64,000 bases of DNA from JABWBH01 sp964526695 (GCA_964526695.1 CAZGJA010000051.1:62001-126000); one strand, 5' to 3'; counted from the stretch's first letter, positions 51,482 through 60,202 are shown. Numbers and translations: made by a program. The notes: generated from the sequence alone by a model not told the origin.

Positions 51482-51557
51482 GCCGCAGGTTTGCCACGGC
51501 GCCGCAGGTTTGCCACGGCGCCGCAGATTTGGCACGGCGCCGCAGCTTTGCCACAGC
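51482..51557. repeat. 19-bp tandem repeat, four units
   Basis: GCCGCAGGTTTGCCACGGC twice exactly, then GCCGCAGATTTGGCACGGC and GCCGCAGCTTTGCCACAGC. It abuts a family A hairpin and lies 125 bases upstream of the deiminase-like gene. Confidence 0.85.
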
Positions 51558-51611
51558 GCCTCGAACTCGCCGTCCTATCCGACTTGAAATCCGACGACTC
51601 CGCCGCTTGCC

Positions 51612-51640
51612 TTGGAGTCCGCGGGGACGGTTCGTATAAT
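51612..51640 (+). promoter_or_regulatory. Promoter of the deiminase-like gene
   Basis: TTGGAG (51612-51617), 17 bases, TATAAT (51635-51640), 42 bases before the ATG. The -10 box is perfect and the -35 is 4/6. Confidence 0.6.
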
Positions 51641-51682
51641 CAAGGCTCAGGGGAAGTGCACTCGTCATCAGGGGGATTCGAC

Positions 51683-53449
51683 ATGCTGAGCCGCTTGTTT
51701 TCGTTGCGCCGGTTGGGAATCGGGGGTCTCCTCACCGCGGCCGCGGCGTTGTTTCCTTCGGCGGCCGGTTACGCCAGTGCGGCATCGGCGCAGGTTAAGC
51801 CGGCCGACTCAGAGGACGAAGCCGGCGACGCGCTGCCGCGATATCTGACGCCGGACGAGGAGCGGTACCTGCTCGAACACCCCTTCACGCCGTGGCAGCA
51901 CGCCGTCGTTCCGCCCACGGGGCCGGTGCGATGCCTCGCCGAATACGAGCCGATGCAGGCCATTCTCATGTCGTGGAACGGCTCGACCTCGTGGAACACG
52001 ATTCTGGCGCAGATGGCCGCGCGCATCACGCACGAAGGCGACGCGGACGTCTATGTCATGGTCGATAACGGCGGCGACGAGGGCGACGCGCGGACGCGCA
52101 TCACGTCGGCGGGCGCGGACATGGATCGCGTGCGCTTCTACCAGGTGACGCTGGACTCGATCTGGATCCGCGATTACGGCCCGCGCTACATCTATGAGGG
52201 CGACTGCCGCGCGATCATCGACCACAAGTACAACCGCCCGCGCCCGCGCGACGACGTGCAGCCGGTGTTCTGGAGCGGCGTCCGCAACCAGGCGCGGTAC
52301 GACATCCCGCTGACCCACGGCGGAGGGAACTTCCACCTCGACGCGCTGGGCCACTCCTTCGTCACGCGCCTCATCAACAACGAAAACCTCGACAAGACCG
52401 AGCCGCAGATTCACGACCTCTGGCAGCAGTTCCAGAACGTGGACACGACGTTCTTCGACCCGTTCGACCGCACCATCGACTCGACGCAGCACATCGACAT
52501 GTGGGTGCAGGTCATCGCCGACGACGCGATCATCGTCAGCGACTGGCCGAACAACTCCGGCTCGCAGCAGGACCGCATCTGCGACGGCGCGGCGACGGCG
52601 CTGGCGGGGCGCGGGTATCGCATCTTTCGCACGCCCGCGCGCAGCGTCAACGGCATCCACTACACCTACACCAACGTGGTGATGTGCAACGACCTTGTGC
52701 TGATTCCGCTGTACACCAACAACTCCGTGCAGCCGCACAACGCGGAGGCGCTGGCGGTGTATCAGCAGGCGCTACCGGACAAGGCCATCGTGCAGATCAA
52801 CTCCGAGTCGATCGTCAGCGCCGCGGGCGTGTTGCACTGCATCGTGATGCACATGCCGGAGCCGCCGGGAGGACGCAACCCGACAGTGTATCTGAAGAAC
52901 CTGCGCGGCGGCGAGACGCTCTCCCCCGGGCAGCAGGTGGACATCCTCTGGATCAGCGACGACGACGAGGCGGTGGCGAGCGTGGACATCCTGCTGTCCA
53001 CCGATGGCGGGCAGACGTTCGACACGCCGATCGTGGAAGCGACGGCGCCGGACGGGTTGTTCACATGGACCGTGCCGAACATCTCCACCGCGGCGGGGCG
53101 CTTGCGGCTGATCGTGCACGATGCGGACGGGCGCACCGGCGACGACGAAAGCGACGACGACCTGCTTATCTGCACCGGCGGCGATTGCCCCTGCGGCGGA
53201 GCGGAGCGAATCAAGAAAGCCCGCTGCCGCCTGACCGCCGGACCGACGAAGCTCACGGTCGTGCTGGTGGGAGGTCGGCCCGGCGACGCGTTCGACGTAA
53301 CGGTCTCCGATGGTCAGCACGCTTCGGGCGTCGTGGACGAACTCGGCAAGGGCAAGGCGAAGTTCACCGGCGTGCCCATCCAAGGAGGGACGGTGACCGG
53401 CGAATGGGGCTGCGGCGCGAGCGACACCGCGGGCTTCACCTGCCCGTAG
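51683..53449 (+). CDS. Exported agmatine-deiminase-like (PAD-type) protein with the shared C-terminal domain
   Basis: 588 residues. A signal peptide (LLTAAAALFPSAAGYASAASA) precedes an amidinotransferase-fold catalytic domain of about residues 50-400. The motifs of agmatine/peptidyl-arginine deiminases are present: SIWIRDYGPRY, THGGGNFHLD, STQHIDMWVQ (catalytic His-x-Asp) and AGVLHCIVMHM (nucleophilic Cys). A beta-sandwich region follows (VDILWISDDDEAVASVDILL; GLFTWTVPNISTAAGRLRLI). The last 85 residues are the shared module (CPCGGAERIKKARC to WGCGASDTAGFTCP). Bacterial agmatine deiminases are normally cytoplasmic and lack such additions; an exported form suggests an extracellular guanidino or arginine substrate. 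It runs 14 bases into the convergent neighbour. Confidence 0.85.
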   Translation: MLSRLFSLRRLGIGGLLTAAAALFPSAAGYASAASAQVKPADSEDEAGDALPRYLTPDEERYLLEHPFTPWQHAVVPPTGPVRCLAEYEPMQAILMSWNGSTSWNTILAQMAARITHEGDADVYVMVDNGGDEGDARTRITSAGADMDRVRFYQVTLDSIWIRDYGPRYIYEGDCRAIIDHKYNRPRPRDDVQPVFWSGVRNQARYDIPLTHGGGNFHLDALGHSFVTRLINNENLDKTEPQIHDLWQQFQNVDTTFFDPFDRTIDSTQHIDMWVQVIADDAIIVSDWPNNSGSQQDRICDGAATALAGRGYRIFRTPARSVNGIHYTYTNVVMCNDLVLIPLYTNNSVQPHNAEALAVYQQALPDKAIVQINSESIVSAAGVLHCIVMHMPEPPGGRNPTVYLKNLRGGETLSPGQQVDILWISDDDEAVASVDILLSTDGGQTFDTPIVEATAPDGLFTWTVPNISTAAGRLRLIVHDADGRTGDDESDDDLLICTGGDCPCGGAERIKKARCRLTAGPTKLTVVLVGGRPGDAFDVTVSDGQHASGVVDELGKGKAKFTGVPIQGGTVTGEWGCGASDTAGFTCP

Positions 53450-54026
53450 AGCCGGCATCGCTGATGTCGCACAATTGACGTAGTTTCGCGGCTTCGATCG
53501 GACCGCGCAGCACGGAATGAAACCCCGCGCGCAGAAGTGAATCAACCTCGTCGTCGCCCGCCGCAGACGCAAGGGCGATGACGCGGACCGCGCCGCCGTC
53601 TTCCCAGCCGCGCAGCGCGGCGATCAGCGCGTCGGGAGCTGCGCCGGGCAGTTTAAGATCCACGATAAGCACGTGAGGGCGGACGCGCGCCGTCTGAAGC
53701 CCCCCCGCAAACAGCGAGCCGGCCACGTGCACCTCGAAGCGCGCGTCAACGGCCAATGGCTGCTCGATGGCGAGCGCAGGGGCTTCGCCGGCCTCGATCA
53801 GCAACACGCGAACGCCGCCCGTCTCCAGCCCTTCGAGCGGCATCTGGTGCTCGCGCATGAAACGGATGAGCTGCTGGAGCGGCACGCGGCGATCCCGGCT
53901 GCCGGGAATGCGGTAGCCGCGCAGCTCGCCGGTGTCGAACCACTTGGCGACGGTGCGCGGCGCGACGTTGCACAGCCGTGCAATCTCGCCGGTCGTCAAA
54001 ACGTCTTTCTTCGTTTTCCCGCGCAT
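53436..54026 (-). CDS. HTH-receiver-like regulatory protein
   Basis: 196 residues. Residues 8-60 are an excisionase/MerR-type DNA-binding domain (LTTGEIARLCNVAPRTVAKW then GELRGYRIPGSRDRRVPLQQ). Residues 70-190 follow the receiver fold: a first strand VRVLLIEAG in place of the usual DD pair, then PHVLIVDLKLPG with a candidate phospho-acceptor Asp, VRVIALAS, and GFHSVLRGPIEAAKLRQL. The acidic pocket is incomplete, so phosphorylation is doubtful. HTH-first, receiver-second is the reverse of ordinary response regulators. No kinase is adjacent. Confidence 0.75.
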   Translation of the reverse strand: MRGKTKKDVLTTGEIARLCNVAPRTVAKWFDTGELRGYRIPGSRDRRVPLQQLIRFMREHQMPLEGLETGGVRVLLIEAGEAPALAIEQPLAVDARFEVHVAGSLFAGGLQTARVRPHVLIVDLKLPGAAPDALIAALRGWEDGGAVRVIALASAAGDDEVDSLLRAGFHSVLRGPIEAAKLRQLCDISDAGSTGR

Positions 54027-54245
54027 GGTCGTCAAAACCGCTACACGCGGGAGTATCGGATGCCGCGCGCCGCGGCTTGACGCCCGTGGCCATTCGGTGG
54101 GTCGGCGCGGAGCCAACGTCCGCAGAAGCGGAGTCGCACGACAAGCGCAGGCCGTCCCCGCCATCGTGCTTTCGGAGTTATGGACCTTGGAGGCGCCGGC
54201 GGCACTACGTTGGATCAGTCTGGCCCGGGTGGAGCCTGCGCGTCG

Positions 54246-54420
54246 GGGTGGCATGCTCTCGCCATACTCCTCGGGTGGCATGCTCTCGCCGTACTCGGCG
54301 TGAGCATGAGGTTTCCACCACGCGCTTCGGTCTCCCCACGCGCTTCGGCATGGCTACCCGCTGCGCGTGAAGCCATGCCACCCATTGAAGCCATGCCGCC
54401 CAATGAGGCCCTACCGCCCT
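54246..54420. repeat. 27-bp direct repeat and GAAGCCATGCCACCC units
   Basis: GGGTGGCATGCTCTCGCC-TACTC occurs at 54246 and 54273 (27-base period, A/G difference in the middle). Farther on, AAGCCATGCCACCCATTG, AAGCCATGCCGCCCAATG and AGGCCCTACCGCCC follow each other with an 18-base period, and TCGGTCTCC/TCGGCATGG flank paired ACGCG-CTTCGG units. Confidence 0.65.
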
Positions 54421-54471
54421 GATTCCAAGCCAAGATGACCGTGCCCTGCGTCGCCGGGCGTGGAATCCCTA

Positions 54472-54500
54472 TTGTCCAAGCGATGCGAGCTTGGTAGACT
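54472..54500 (+). promoter_or_regulatory. Possible promoter for the secreted protein gene
   Basis: TTGTCC (54472-54477), 17 bases, TAGACT (54495-54500). Both boxes are 4/6 matches with optimal spacing. Confidence 0.35.
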
Positions 54501-54687
54501 ATGGGTCACTTTGGGCTGGAGCGGATCGACCCGTCATCCACGGGTTGATCCGAAGGTTGGGACCGGTTCTTGGACGTGAGGAGGCGGACACACCATGAAC
54601 TGCGGAGGATGGAATCACGGTAGAGGTGCGCGCATTCAAGTCCGCGCACGGGCATGTCGAGAGTTCTTCCGGCTGGATCAGGCGACC

Positions 54688-55737
54688 ATGACGATGTTGC
54701 GCAGATCCCGGGGGTTGGCGTGGGTTGGCCTGCTGGCTGCGGGCTTCCTTGCGCCCATTTCGGCCGGCGAGCATTACCACGTGGACGAGGGAATCGTCTT
54801 CCACGCCTACGAAATCAAGGGGCAGGGCGACTTCCGGCAGCCGCTGTTCCGGCTGATCAGCCCGAAGAACATCCACGGCTTCACGACTTCCGAGTATGTG
54901 CGCGGCAAGCTCGTCGACGCGGGGATGACGCCGGAAGACAGCGGCATGTTCGTTCTCACCAGTTCGCGCGAAGGCGCCAAGCGACTTTACCAGTTCATGC
55001 GCAAGGGCGGCGGCCCGGACGGCCAGATCCAGACGCTGCTGACGGTCAGCGAGGAATGCCGTCAGGAACTGCTGTCGCGCAAGGACGAGTTCGTCGAGAT
55101 CGAGTCTGAATGCTACGTCTTCCCCCCCGAGTTCCAGCCGCAGTATGAGCACCTTTCGCCGGTGCATTGCCTGCGCGATCCGTTCACGGACGAGCGGCTT
55201 TACAGCATCAGCAAGGGAGAAATCGAGGAAGTGCTCGGTCACTGGGAGAACCGCAAGAAGCGTGTGCTCAAGGAGGTCGAGCCGCAGGTGCGCTCCGGTT
55301 CGGCGGACTCCGAGGTCTCCATCGTCCCGGTGGGTTTGGAGGGGCGGGCCGGCGCGCTGGCGTGGCGGTTCATCCGCGATCAGGAACTGGGCAAGGAGGT
55401 CGAGGCGGCCGGCGGAAAGTCCCCCAAAACGAAAGGCTCGTTCATCTACTTCCAGGTGCGCATCACCAATGGCGGCTCGGTGCCCGTCGAACTCAAACCG
55501 CCCGACATCCTGACGGGTCAGTCCGCGGCACGGCTGCACGCCGACATGGCCGCGACCGCCGCCTATGTGAAGGATAATGGCTTCGTGCTCAAGTCCGGTT
55601 CCAAGCTGGAGCCTGGCAAGAGCATCGAGTTTCGCTTCGTGTACGACGTGCCCGCGAAGACGAAAGACGTGGTGATCGAGGCCTACGGCGACGCCGCAGG
55701 CGCGAAAGAAGTTGTCCTGCTGGATACCGGACGCTGA
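54688..55737 (+). CDS. Secreted protein of unknown function
   Basis: 349 residues from the ATG at 54688 (54694 and an upstream ATG at 54595 are alternatives). A signal peptide (LAWVGLLAAGFLAPISAGE) is followed by a domain rich in charged residues with no motif I know. Toward the C-terminus, residues about 245-345 have a beta-sandwich pattern (FIYFQVRITNGGSVPVELKP; LEPGKSIEFRFVYDVPA), as in DUF4352-like or CARDB-like domains. Two Cys pairs (SEECRQE, SECYVF, HCLRDP) may form disulfides. It stands alone as a transcription unit. Confidence 0.65.
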   Translation: MTMLRRSRGLAWVGLLAAGFLAPISAGEHYHVDEGIVFHAYEIKGQGDFRQPLFRLISPKNIHGFTTSEYVRGKLVDAGMTPEDSGMFVLTSSREGAKRLYQFMRKGGGPDGQIQTLLTVSEECRQELLSRKDEFVEIESECYVFPPEFQPQYEHLSPVHCLRDPFTDERLYSISKGEIEEVLGHWENRKKRVLKEVEPQVRSGSADSEVSIVPVGLEGRAGALAWRFIRDQELGKEVEAAGGKSPKTKGSFIYFQVRITNGGSVPVELKPPDILTGQSAARLHADMAATAAYVKDNGFVLKSGSKLEPGKSIEFRFVYDVPAKTKDVVIEAYGDAAGAKEVVLLDTGR

Positions 55738-56096
55738 AGTTCAGGTTGACTCGACCGTTTGGCGCGGCATCATCGCGCGGACGCCACGACGGTATGCCAT
55801 CGCGCGACATTGTGGCGCGGACGTCACGTCCCGGTTCGCTGGACGATGGCCTGAATCACCCCCCTCCCTCGCAGGGAGGGGTTGGGGGAGGGTCGATCCC
55901 CATGTCCCCCTCCCATGCAGGGAGGGGTTGGGGGAGGGTCGATCCCCATGTCCCCCTCCCTCGCAGGGAGGGGTTGGGGGAGGGTCGATCCTGCTGGTGT
56001 TGCCGCTCGCTCCGCCGCGCATCAGAAAGCAAAAGAGGGCTTGGGTCGCTGCCTTGCAGGAACGCAATGGCGAAGCGCCCGCACGGAGGATGAACC
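55738..56096. other. Intergenic region with GC-rich tandem repeat
   Basis: 359 bases without a gene between the secreted protein and ferritin, dominated by the 46-bp tandem repeat at 55857-55990. Confidence 0.6.
55857..55990. repeat. 46-bp tandem repeat, about three units
   Basis: Each unit reads CCCCTCCCTCGCAGGGAGGG, GTTGGGGGAGGGTCGATC, CCCATGTC. The anchor TCCC(TC/AT)GCAG is at 55865, 55911 and 55957, exactly 46 bases apart. Each unit holds the hairpin CCCTCCC-TCGCA-GGGAGGG. Read as protein it gives the familiar spurious PPPTPPCEGGG peptide. Confidence 0.85.
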
Positions 56097-56594
56097 ATGA
56101 ACCTGTCCGATACCGCCAATCAGAAACTCAACGAACAAATCGCCAATGAGTTAGGCTCGTACTACCTCTACCTGGCCATGTCCTGCGAGCTGCACGACAT
56201 GGGTTACAAGGTGCTGGCCGCCTTTTTCGAGCGGCAGGCGGACGAGGAGCGCGAGCACGCCATGAAGTTCCTCAAATACCTGCAGGAGGTCGGCTCGCCG
56301 GTGCACCTCGCCACGATCCCCTCGCCGAAGCACGACTTCGGCTCGCCCGCCAAGATCGTGCAGGCCGCCTTGGACAACGAGCTGCTGGTCACGCGGCAGA
56401 TTCACGAGCTTGCGGCGCTGGCGGACCGGGAGCGCGACTACCCGACGCGCAGCTTTCTGACGTGGTTCGTGGATGAGCAGGTGGAGGAGGTCAGCTCGAT
56501 GCGCGATCTTCAGCAGCTCATGGAGCGCGCCGGCGAGCAGCACATCCTCCTCGTCGAAGCCCGCGTCGCCCGGCAGATGGAGGAGAAAGGGTAG
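56097..56594 (+). CDS. Ferritin (FtnA-like)
   Basis: 165 residues, normal ferritin length. Ferroxidase ligands appear in NEQIANELGSYYLYL (Glu of the A helix), ERQADEEREHAMKF (Glu and His of the B helix) and LDNELLVTRQIHEL / FVDEQVEEV (C and D helices). A 24-subunit iron-storage cage is expected. No haem-binding Met as in bacterioferritin is apparent. GGAGGATGA precedes the ATG. The strong repeat array upstream leaves little room for a distant promoter. Confidence 0.93.
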   Translation: MNLSDTANQKLNEQIANELGSYYLYLAMSCELHDMGYKVLAAFFERQADEEREHAMKFLKYLQEVGSPVHLATIPSPKHDFGSPAKIVQAALDNELLVTRQIHELAALADRERDYPTRSFLTWFVDEQVEEVSSMRDLQQLMERAGEQHILLVEARVARQMEEKG

Positions 56595-56679
56595 CCGCCC
56601 GTAGCCGAGCGCATTTTCGCACCCGCTTTCCGGCCGGTTTTCACCGCAGGCTGCGAGCTTACCTGCGGACCAAGCTCAA

Positions 56680-56800
56680 CTGCGAGAGGGGTTCTCATGG
56701 CAAGCCCCTCGCCGGCCCTGCGGGTTCTGAGGAATGGCCCCTCACTTGCGTGAGGGGTTCTGATGAAAGTTCCTCGCTGGCGCTACGGGTTCTGATTTGG
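56680..56800. repeat. GGGTTCTGA repeat array
   Basis: Four units end in GGTTCT(G/C)A: GAGAGGGGTTCTCATGG, CCCTCGCCGGCCCTGCGGG-TTCTGAGG, CCCCTCACTTGCGTGAGGGG-TTCTGATG and CCTCGCTGGCGCTACGGG-TTCTGATT. The third contains the perfect hairpin CCCCTCAC-TTGC-GTGAGGGG. It fills the gap between the convergent ferritin and carA genes. Confidence 0.7.
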
Positions 56801-56826
56801 GCGTTTCGCCGCGCTGGATGGCGCGA

Positions 56827-58005
56827 TTAGCGCCGGCTTTGCAGCGCTGACTGCGCTGCGGCCATGTCGTCCGTTGTCGGCGCGCGACCGGTTTCCATCA
56901 TGCGCGCGAAGCAGTCGAAGAGGTAGGTCGCGTCGTGCGGACCGGGGCTGGCCTCCGGGTGATATTGCACGGCGAGCAGGCACCGGTCCTGATGCACGAA
57001 GCCCTCAAGCGTCTGATCGTTGAGGTTGACGTGCGTAACCGTCGCGCCCTTCGATTCCACCGAGGCGGAGTCCACCGCGAAACCGTGGTTCTGCGAAGTG
57101 ATCTCCACGCGACCCGTGCCCTTGTTGAGCACCGGTTGGTTGGCGCCGCGGTGGCCGAACTTGAGCTTGTAGCTCGACGCCCCCATCGCCAGCCCGAGGA
57201 GCTGATGCCCGAGGCAGATGCCGAACATCGGCGTCTTGCCCAGCAGGCCCCGCAGCAGATCAATTGCATACGTGACCGCGGCCGGGTCGCCGGGGCCGTT
57301 GCTGATGAACACGCCGTCGGGCTTGTGCGCCATCACTTCCCCGGCGGAGACGTTCGGCGGCACGACGGTGACGCTCGCGCCGATGTCCACGAGGTGTCGC
57401 AGGATGTTCCGCTTCATGCCGCAGTCGATGGCCACGACCTTCTTCGCCCCGCGCGCTGCGCCGCGCCCCGACACGAACGCCGCATCCAGCCCGTCGGACC
57501 AGGTGAACGGCTTGCCGGGCATCACGACCTTGACGAGGTCCGCGCCGACCATCGACGGCGCGGCGCGCGCCAGCTCGACGCACCGGTCCGCGTCAGCCTC
57601 CTCGGTCGTGAGCACGCCGTTCATCGCGCCCTGCACGCGCAGGAGCCGGGTCAGCGCCCGCGTGTCGATCCCCTCAATCCCGATGACGTCGTGACGTGCC
57701 AGATACACCTCCAGCGGCTGCGTCGCGCGGAAATTGCTCGGCGTGCGCGTCGCTTCGCGCACGATGAAGCCGGACACCTGCGGGGAAGCGGATTCGACGT
57801 CGGTCTCGTTGACGCCGTAGTTGCCGATGTGCGGGTAGGTCATGGCGACGATCTGCCCGCAGTAGGAGGGATCGGTAAGGATTTCCTGATAGCCGGTCAG
57901 CGCCGTGTTGAACACAACCTCGCCGGCGCGCGTGCCGCACGCGCCGAAGCCCGTGCCGCGAAACACGGTTCCGTCTTCCAGTGCCAGGATCGCAGGCCGG
58001 CTCAC
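56827..58005 (-). CDS. carA: Carbamoyl-phosphate synthase small subunit
   Basis: 392 residues starting at GTG. The N-terminal CarA-specific domain (AILALEDGTVFRGTGFGACG) is followed by a class I glutamine amidotransferase: ISNGPGDPA, the nucleophile region FGICLGHQLLGLA (Cys near 263), ITSQNHGFAVD and the His/Glu pair in VQYHPEAS. It supplies ammonia to CarB for pyrimidine and arginine synthesis. The start overlaps the stop of the aminotransferase by 4 bases (GTGA). carB is not in the window. Confidence 0.95.
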   Translation of the reverse strand: MSRPAILALEDGTVFRGTGFGACGTRAGEVVFNTALTGYQEILTDPSYCGQIVAMTYPHIGNYGVNETDVESASPQVSGFIVREATRTPSNFRATQPLEVYLARHDVIGIEGIDTRALTRLLRVQGAMNGVLTTEEADADRCVELARAAPSMVGADLVKVVMPGKPFTWSDGLDAAFVSGRGAARGAKKVVAIDCGMKRNILRHLVDIGASVTVVPPNVSAGEVMAHKPDGVFISNGPGDPAAVTYAIDLLRGLLGKTPMFGICLGHQLLGLAMGASSYKLKFGHRGANQPVLNKGTGRVEITSQNHGFAVDSASVESKGATVTHVNLNDQTLEGFVHQDRCLLAVQYHPEASPGPHDATYLFDCFARMMETGRAPTTDDMAAAQSALQSRR

Positions 58006-59177
58006 TTCAGGAACGCCTCCAGCCGGTCCAGCGCCTTGTCGATCTGCGCCAACGACGTGGCGAACGACATCCGCACGTGCTGCTTCGATCCGAACGCGGA
58101 GCCGGGCACAACGGCGACGTGCGCTTCGACGAGCAGGCGCTCGGCCAGCGCGTCGCAGTCGGCCACTTTCATCTTCTTGAACACGCCGGAGACGTTGGGG
58201 AAGAGGTAGTACGCGCCGCTGGGCTTGATGCAGGTAATGCCGGGGATGGCGGTGAGGCGCTGGTGCATGTGCCGCCCGCGGCGCTCGAAGTCGAGGCGCA
58301 TCCGCTCGATCTCGCCCCGGTCGTCGCGCAGACCCTCCGCGAACGCAAGCTGAATGAACGGCGGCGCGCCGCTGGTGCCCTGGCTTTGAAGCTTGGCCAT
58401 CGCCGCGATCACGTGCGCCGGACCCGCGGCGTAGCCGATGCGCCAGCCGGTCATCGCGAAAACCTTCGATCCGCCGTTGATCGTGATGGTATGCGCGTAG
58501 GCCTGCGGGCTGACGGCGGCGGGGCAGAGTGTCTGCTGGTCGCCGAAGAGCAGGCGGTCGTAGATTTCGTCGGAGATGACGACGACGCCGCGGTCCACGA
58601 CGGTCTCGATGAGCGCGCGGGTCTCCTCCGGGTGATACGTGAAGCCGCATGGGTTGGACGGCGAGCAGTACAGCAGCGCCTTGGTCTTCGAGGTGATGAC
58701 CGCGGCGAGCCGCTCGACCGTCAGCTTGAAGTCGTTGCGCTCGTCGCTCTCGACGAAGACGGGCGTGCCGCCGGCGAGCTTCACCAGCTCCGGATAGCTG
58801 ACCCAGTACGGCACGGGGATGAGCACCTCGTCGCCGGGGTTGAGCAGCACCTGCAGCGCCTTGTTGATCGCCAGCTTCGCGCCGCAGGTGACGATGACCT
58901 GCTCCGGGCGGTAGAGGAGGTTCTGCCGCGCGTGGAGGTATTCGCAGATCGCCGACTTCAGCTTCGGCAGCCCCGAGGACGGCTTGGGGTATTTCGTCTC
59001 GCCGCGCAGGATGGCGTCGATGGCCGCCTGCTTGACGTGCTGCGGCGTGTCGAAATCCGGCTCGCCGGCGGTCATGGCGACGACGTCGATGCCCTCTCCC
59101 TGCATGCGCGCCGCCCGCGCCGTCAGCTTAAGCGTGGCGGACTCCGCAAGTTCATTGATGCGTCTGGAAAGTTCCAT
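58002..59177 (-). CDS. Class I aspartate aminotransferase
   Basis: 391 residues from the ATG at 59177 (59186 is an alternative). PLP-enzyme fold type I motifs: AGEPDFDTP at the N-terminus, SPSNPCGFTY (Asn of the PLP ring), ISDEIYDRL (Asp/Tyr), and the Schiff-base lysine in GGSKVFAMTGWRIGY (near 236); Arg of the substrate carboxylate in the C-terminal HVRMSFATS. It resembles the AspB/prephenate-aminotransferase subgroup. Translational coupling to carA links aspartate and carbamoyl phosphate, the two substrates of pyrimidine synthesis. Confidence 0.92.
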   Translation of the reverse strand: MELSRRINELAESATLKLTARAARMQGEGIDVVAMTAGEPDFDTPQHVKQAAIDAILRGETKYPKPSSGLPKLKSAICEYLHARQNLLYRPEQVIVTCGAKLAINKALQVLLNPGDEVLIPVPYWVSYPELVKLAGGTPVFVESDERNDFKLTVERLAAVITSKTKALLYCSPSNPCGFTYHPEETRALIETVVDRGVVVISDEIYDRLLFGDQQTLCPAAVSPQAYAHTITINGGSKVFAMTGWRIGYAAGPAHVIAAMAKLQSQGTSGAPPFIQLAFAEGLRDDRGEIERMRLDFERRGRHMHQRLTAIPGITCIKPSGAYYLFPNVSGVFKKMKVADCDALAERLLVEAHVAVVPGSAFGSKQHVRMSFATSLAQIDKALDRLEAFLK

Positions 59178-59743
59178 GGGGGGCATGGTATCGCGGCGCG
59201 GGCGAGCGCCCAAGGAGGGCGGTCGCTCGGATCGGGCCTGTGAACCCTGCAGGAAACGCGTTTCAAGCCTGCTCGTGCGCTAAGCTCCCGTCAGACGCGG
59301 AGTTGCCGAGGTCAGGATGAAACAGGCCGCCAGAAGAAAAAAGCGGATATTCTTAGGAAGATGGGGTTGACTCCCTTCGTGGGGCCGCTAGAATGCCCTT
59401 GAAACCCGGTCGGTCGCTCGTTTGGGATCGATTCGGACTCCTTTAGGCCGCCTGAAAGGAGAACGCCTGTGGCGATGCTCTGCCGCTCTGCCGCTCTGCC
59501 GCTGGTTGCTGGAGCTGCGCCGATTCAGTCGAAGCACGCTTCAAGCCCGCCCCGGCGGATCGAACTGCGCAACCTTGCGCACCACCCATAGCCTCCATCA
59601 GCCCGAAGTCTTGGTCCGGTTTGTGCTCACACAGCGTCCCCGCGCGCCTCCGCCTGAATCACGGATCGCATGCGGTCGGACCTGGTAAGCAGTCACGTTT
59701 CTCATGACGGACATCTTCATGCCCTTTCGTGGAGTTTTAGAAC
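59178..59743. other. Intergenic region with a good promoter
   Basis: 566 bases without a supported gene. The promoter at 59367-59394 points toward the secreted genes. The 350 bases between this promoter and the next start codon show no recognised RNA family. Confidence 0.5.
59367..59394 (+). promoter_or_regulatory. Sigma-70 type promoter
   Basis: TTGACT (59367-59372), 16 bases, TAGAAT (59389-59394), both 5/6 matches. The layout matches the tuf promoter at 13267, including the 16-base spacer. It is 350 bases upstream of the first secreted gene, so a long leader or a small RNA is implied. Confidence 0.6.
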
Positions 59744-60202
59744 ATGCAACGTGGTAGAATCGTAACTCAAGTGGTGGTGATGGGGACGGTCTTCGCGGCC
59801 GTGGGGTGGGTGGTCGTCGCGGATTTCAGTGCATCCGCGGCGCCCGAACCCGCGCTGGCGAGGGCCATTCATCCGGAGCCGATGCCGATGCTGGTGTCGT
59901 TCACATGGACCGGCGGGCACCCGAGTTCCGACCTGTGGAGCGGCTCGGGAAACTGGGCCGGCAGCCTCGGATACCCGGATGACGCCAACGATGACGCCGT
60001 TTTCAACTCGAGGTTCTACGTCATCCTCGATGCCAATCGGACGATCGACGACCTCAGCGTGACGGACGGCGAGCTGTCGAGCTTCGACGGCGACGACTCG
60101 GCGATAACGCTGACCTGCGATACGGTGATCATCAGCGGCGACACGTCGGGAGACAACGGCGGCGTCGTCGTCGAGGGGCTTGCCGGCATCGAGACCAACT
60201 GA
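59744..60202 (+). CDS. Short secreted protein, beta-strand-repeat start
   Basis: 152 residues with a signal peptide or anchor (VVVMGTVFAAVGWVVVADFS). The mature part reads FTWTGGHPSSDLWSGSGNWA and FYVILDANRTIDDLSVTDGE, the start of a right-handed beta-helix like those of autotransporter-associated repeat proteins (compare WTGG...W...NW with the protein at 61527). It is short for that fold and may be truncated. GGAG precedes the ATG, and it is followed 24 bases later by the next secreted gene. Confidence 0.6.
   Translation: MQRGRIVTQVVVMGTVFAAVGWVVVADFSASAAPEPALARAIHPEPMPMLVSFTWTGGHPSSDLWSGSGNWAGSLGYPDDANDDAVFNSRFYVILDANRTIDDLSVTDGELSSFDGDDSAITLTCDTVIISGDTSGDNGGVVVEGLAGIETN

Larger units (their letters stand above)
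51226..51682. other. Repeat-filled region before the deiminase-like gene
   Basis: 457 bases without a gene, holding two family A copies (51250-51335, 51447-51480), a 19-bp tandem array (51482-51557) and a promoter (51612-51640). Confidence 0.6.
54027..54687. other. Gene-free region with short tandem repeats
   Basis: These 661 bases hold tandem repeats at 54246-54420 and a possible promoter at 54472-54500. No gene frame is supported. Confidence 0.5.

Noticed and set aside
55857..55990. 46-bp tandem repeat considered as a CRISPR array
   Set aside because: There are no unique spacers between units; it is a direct tandem repeat.
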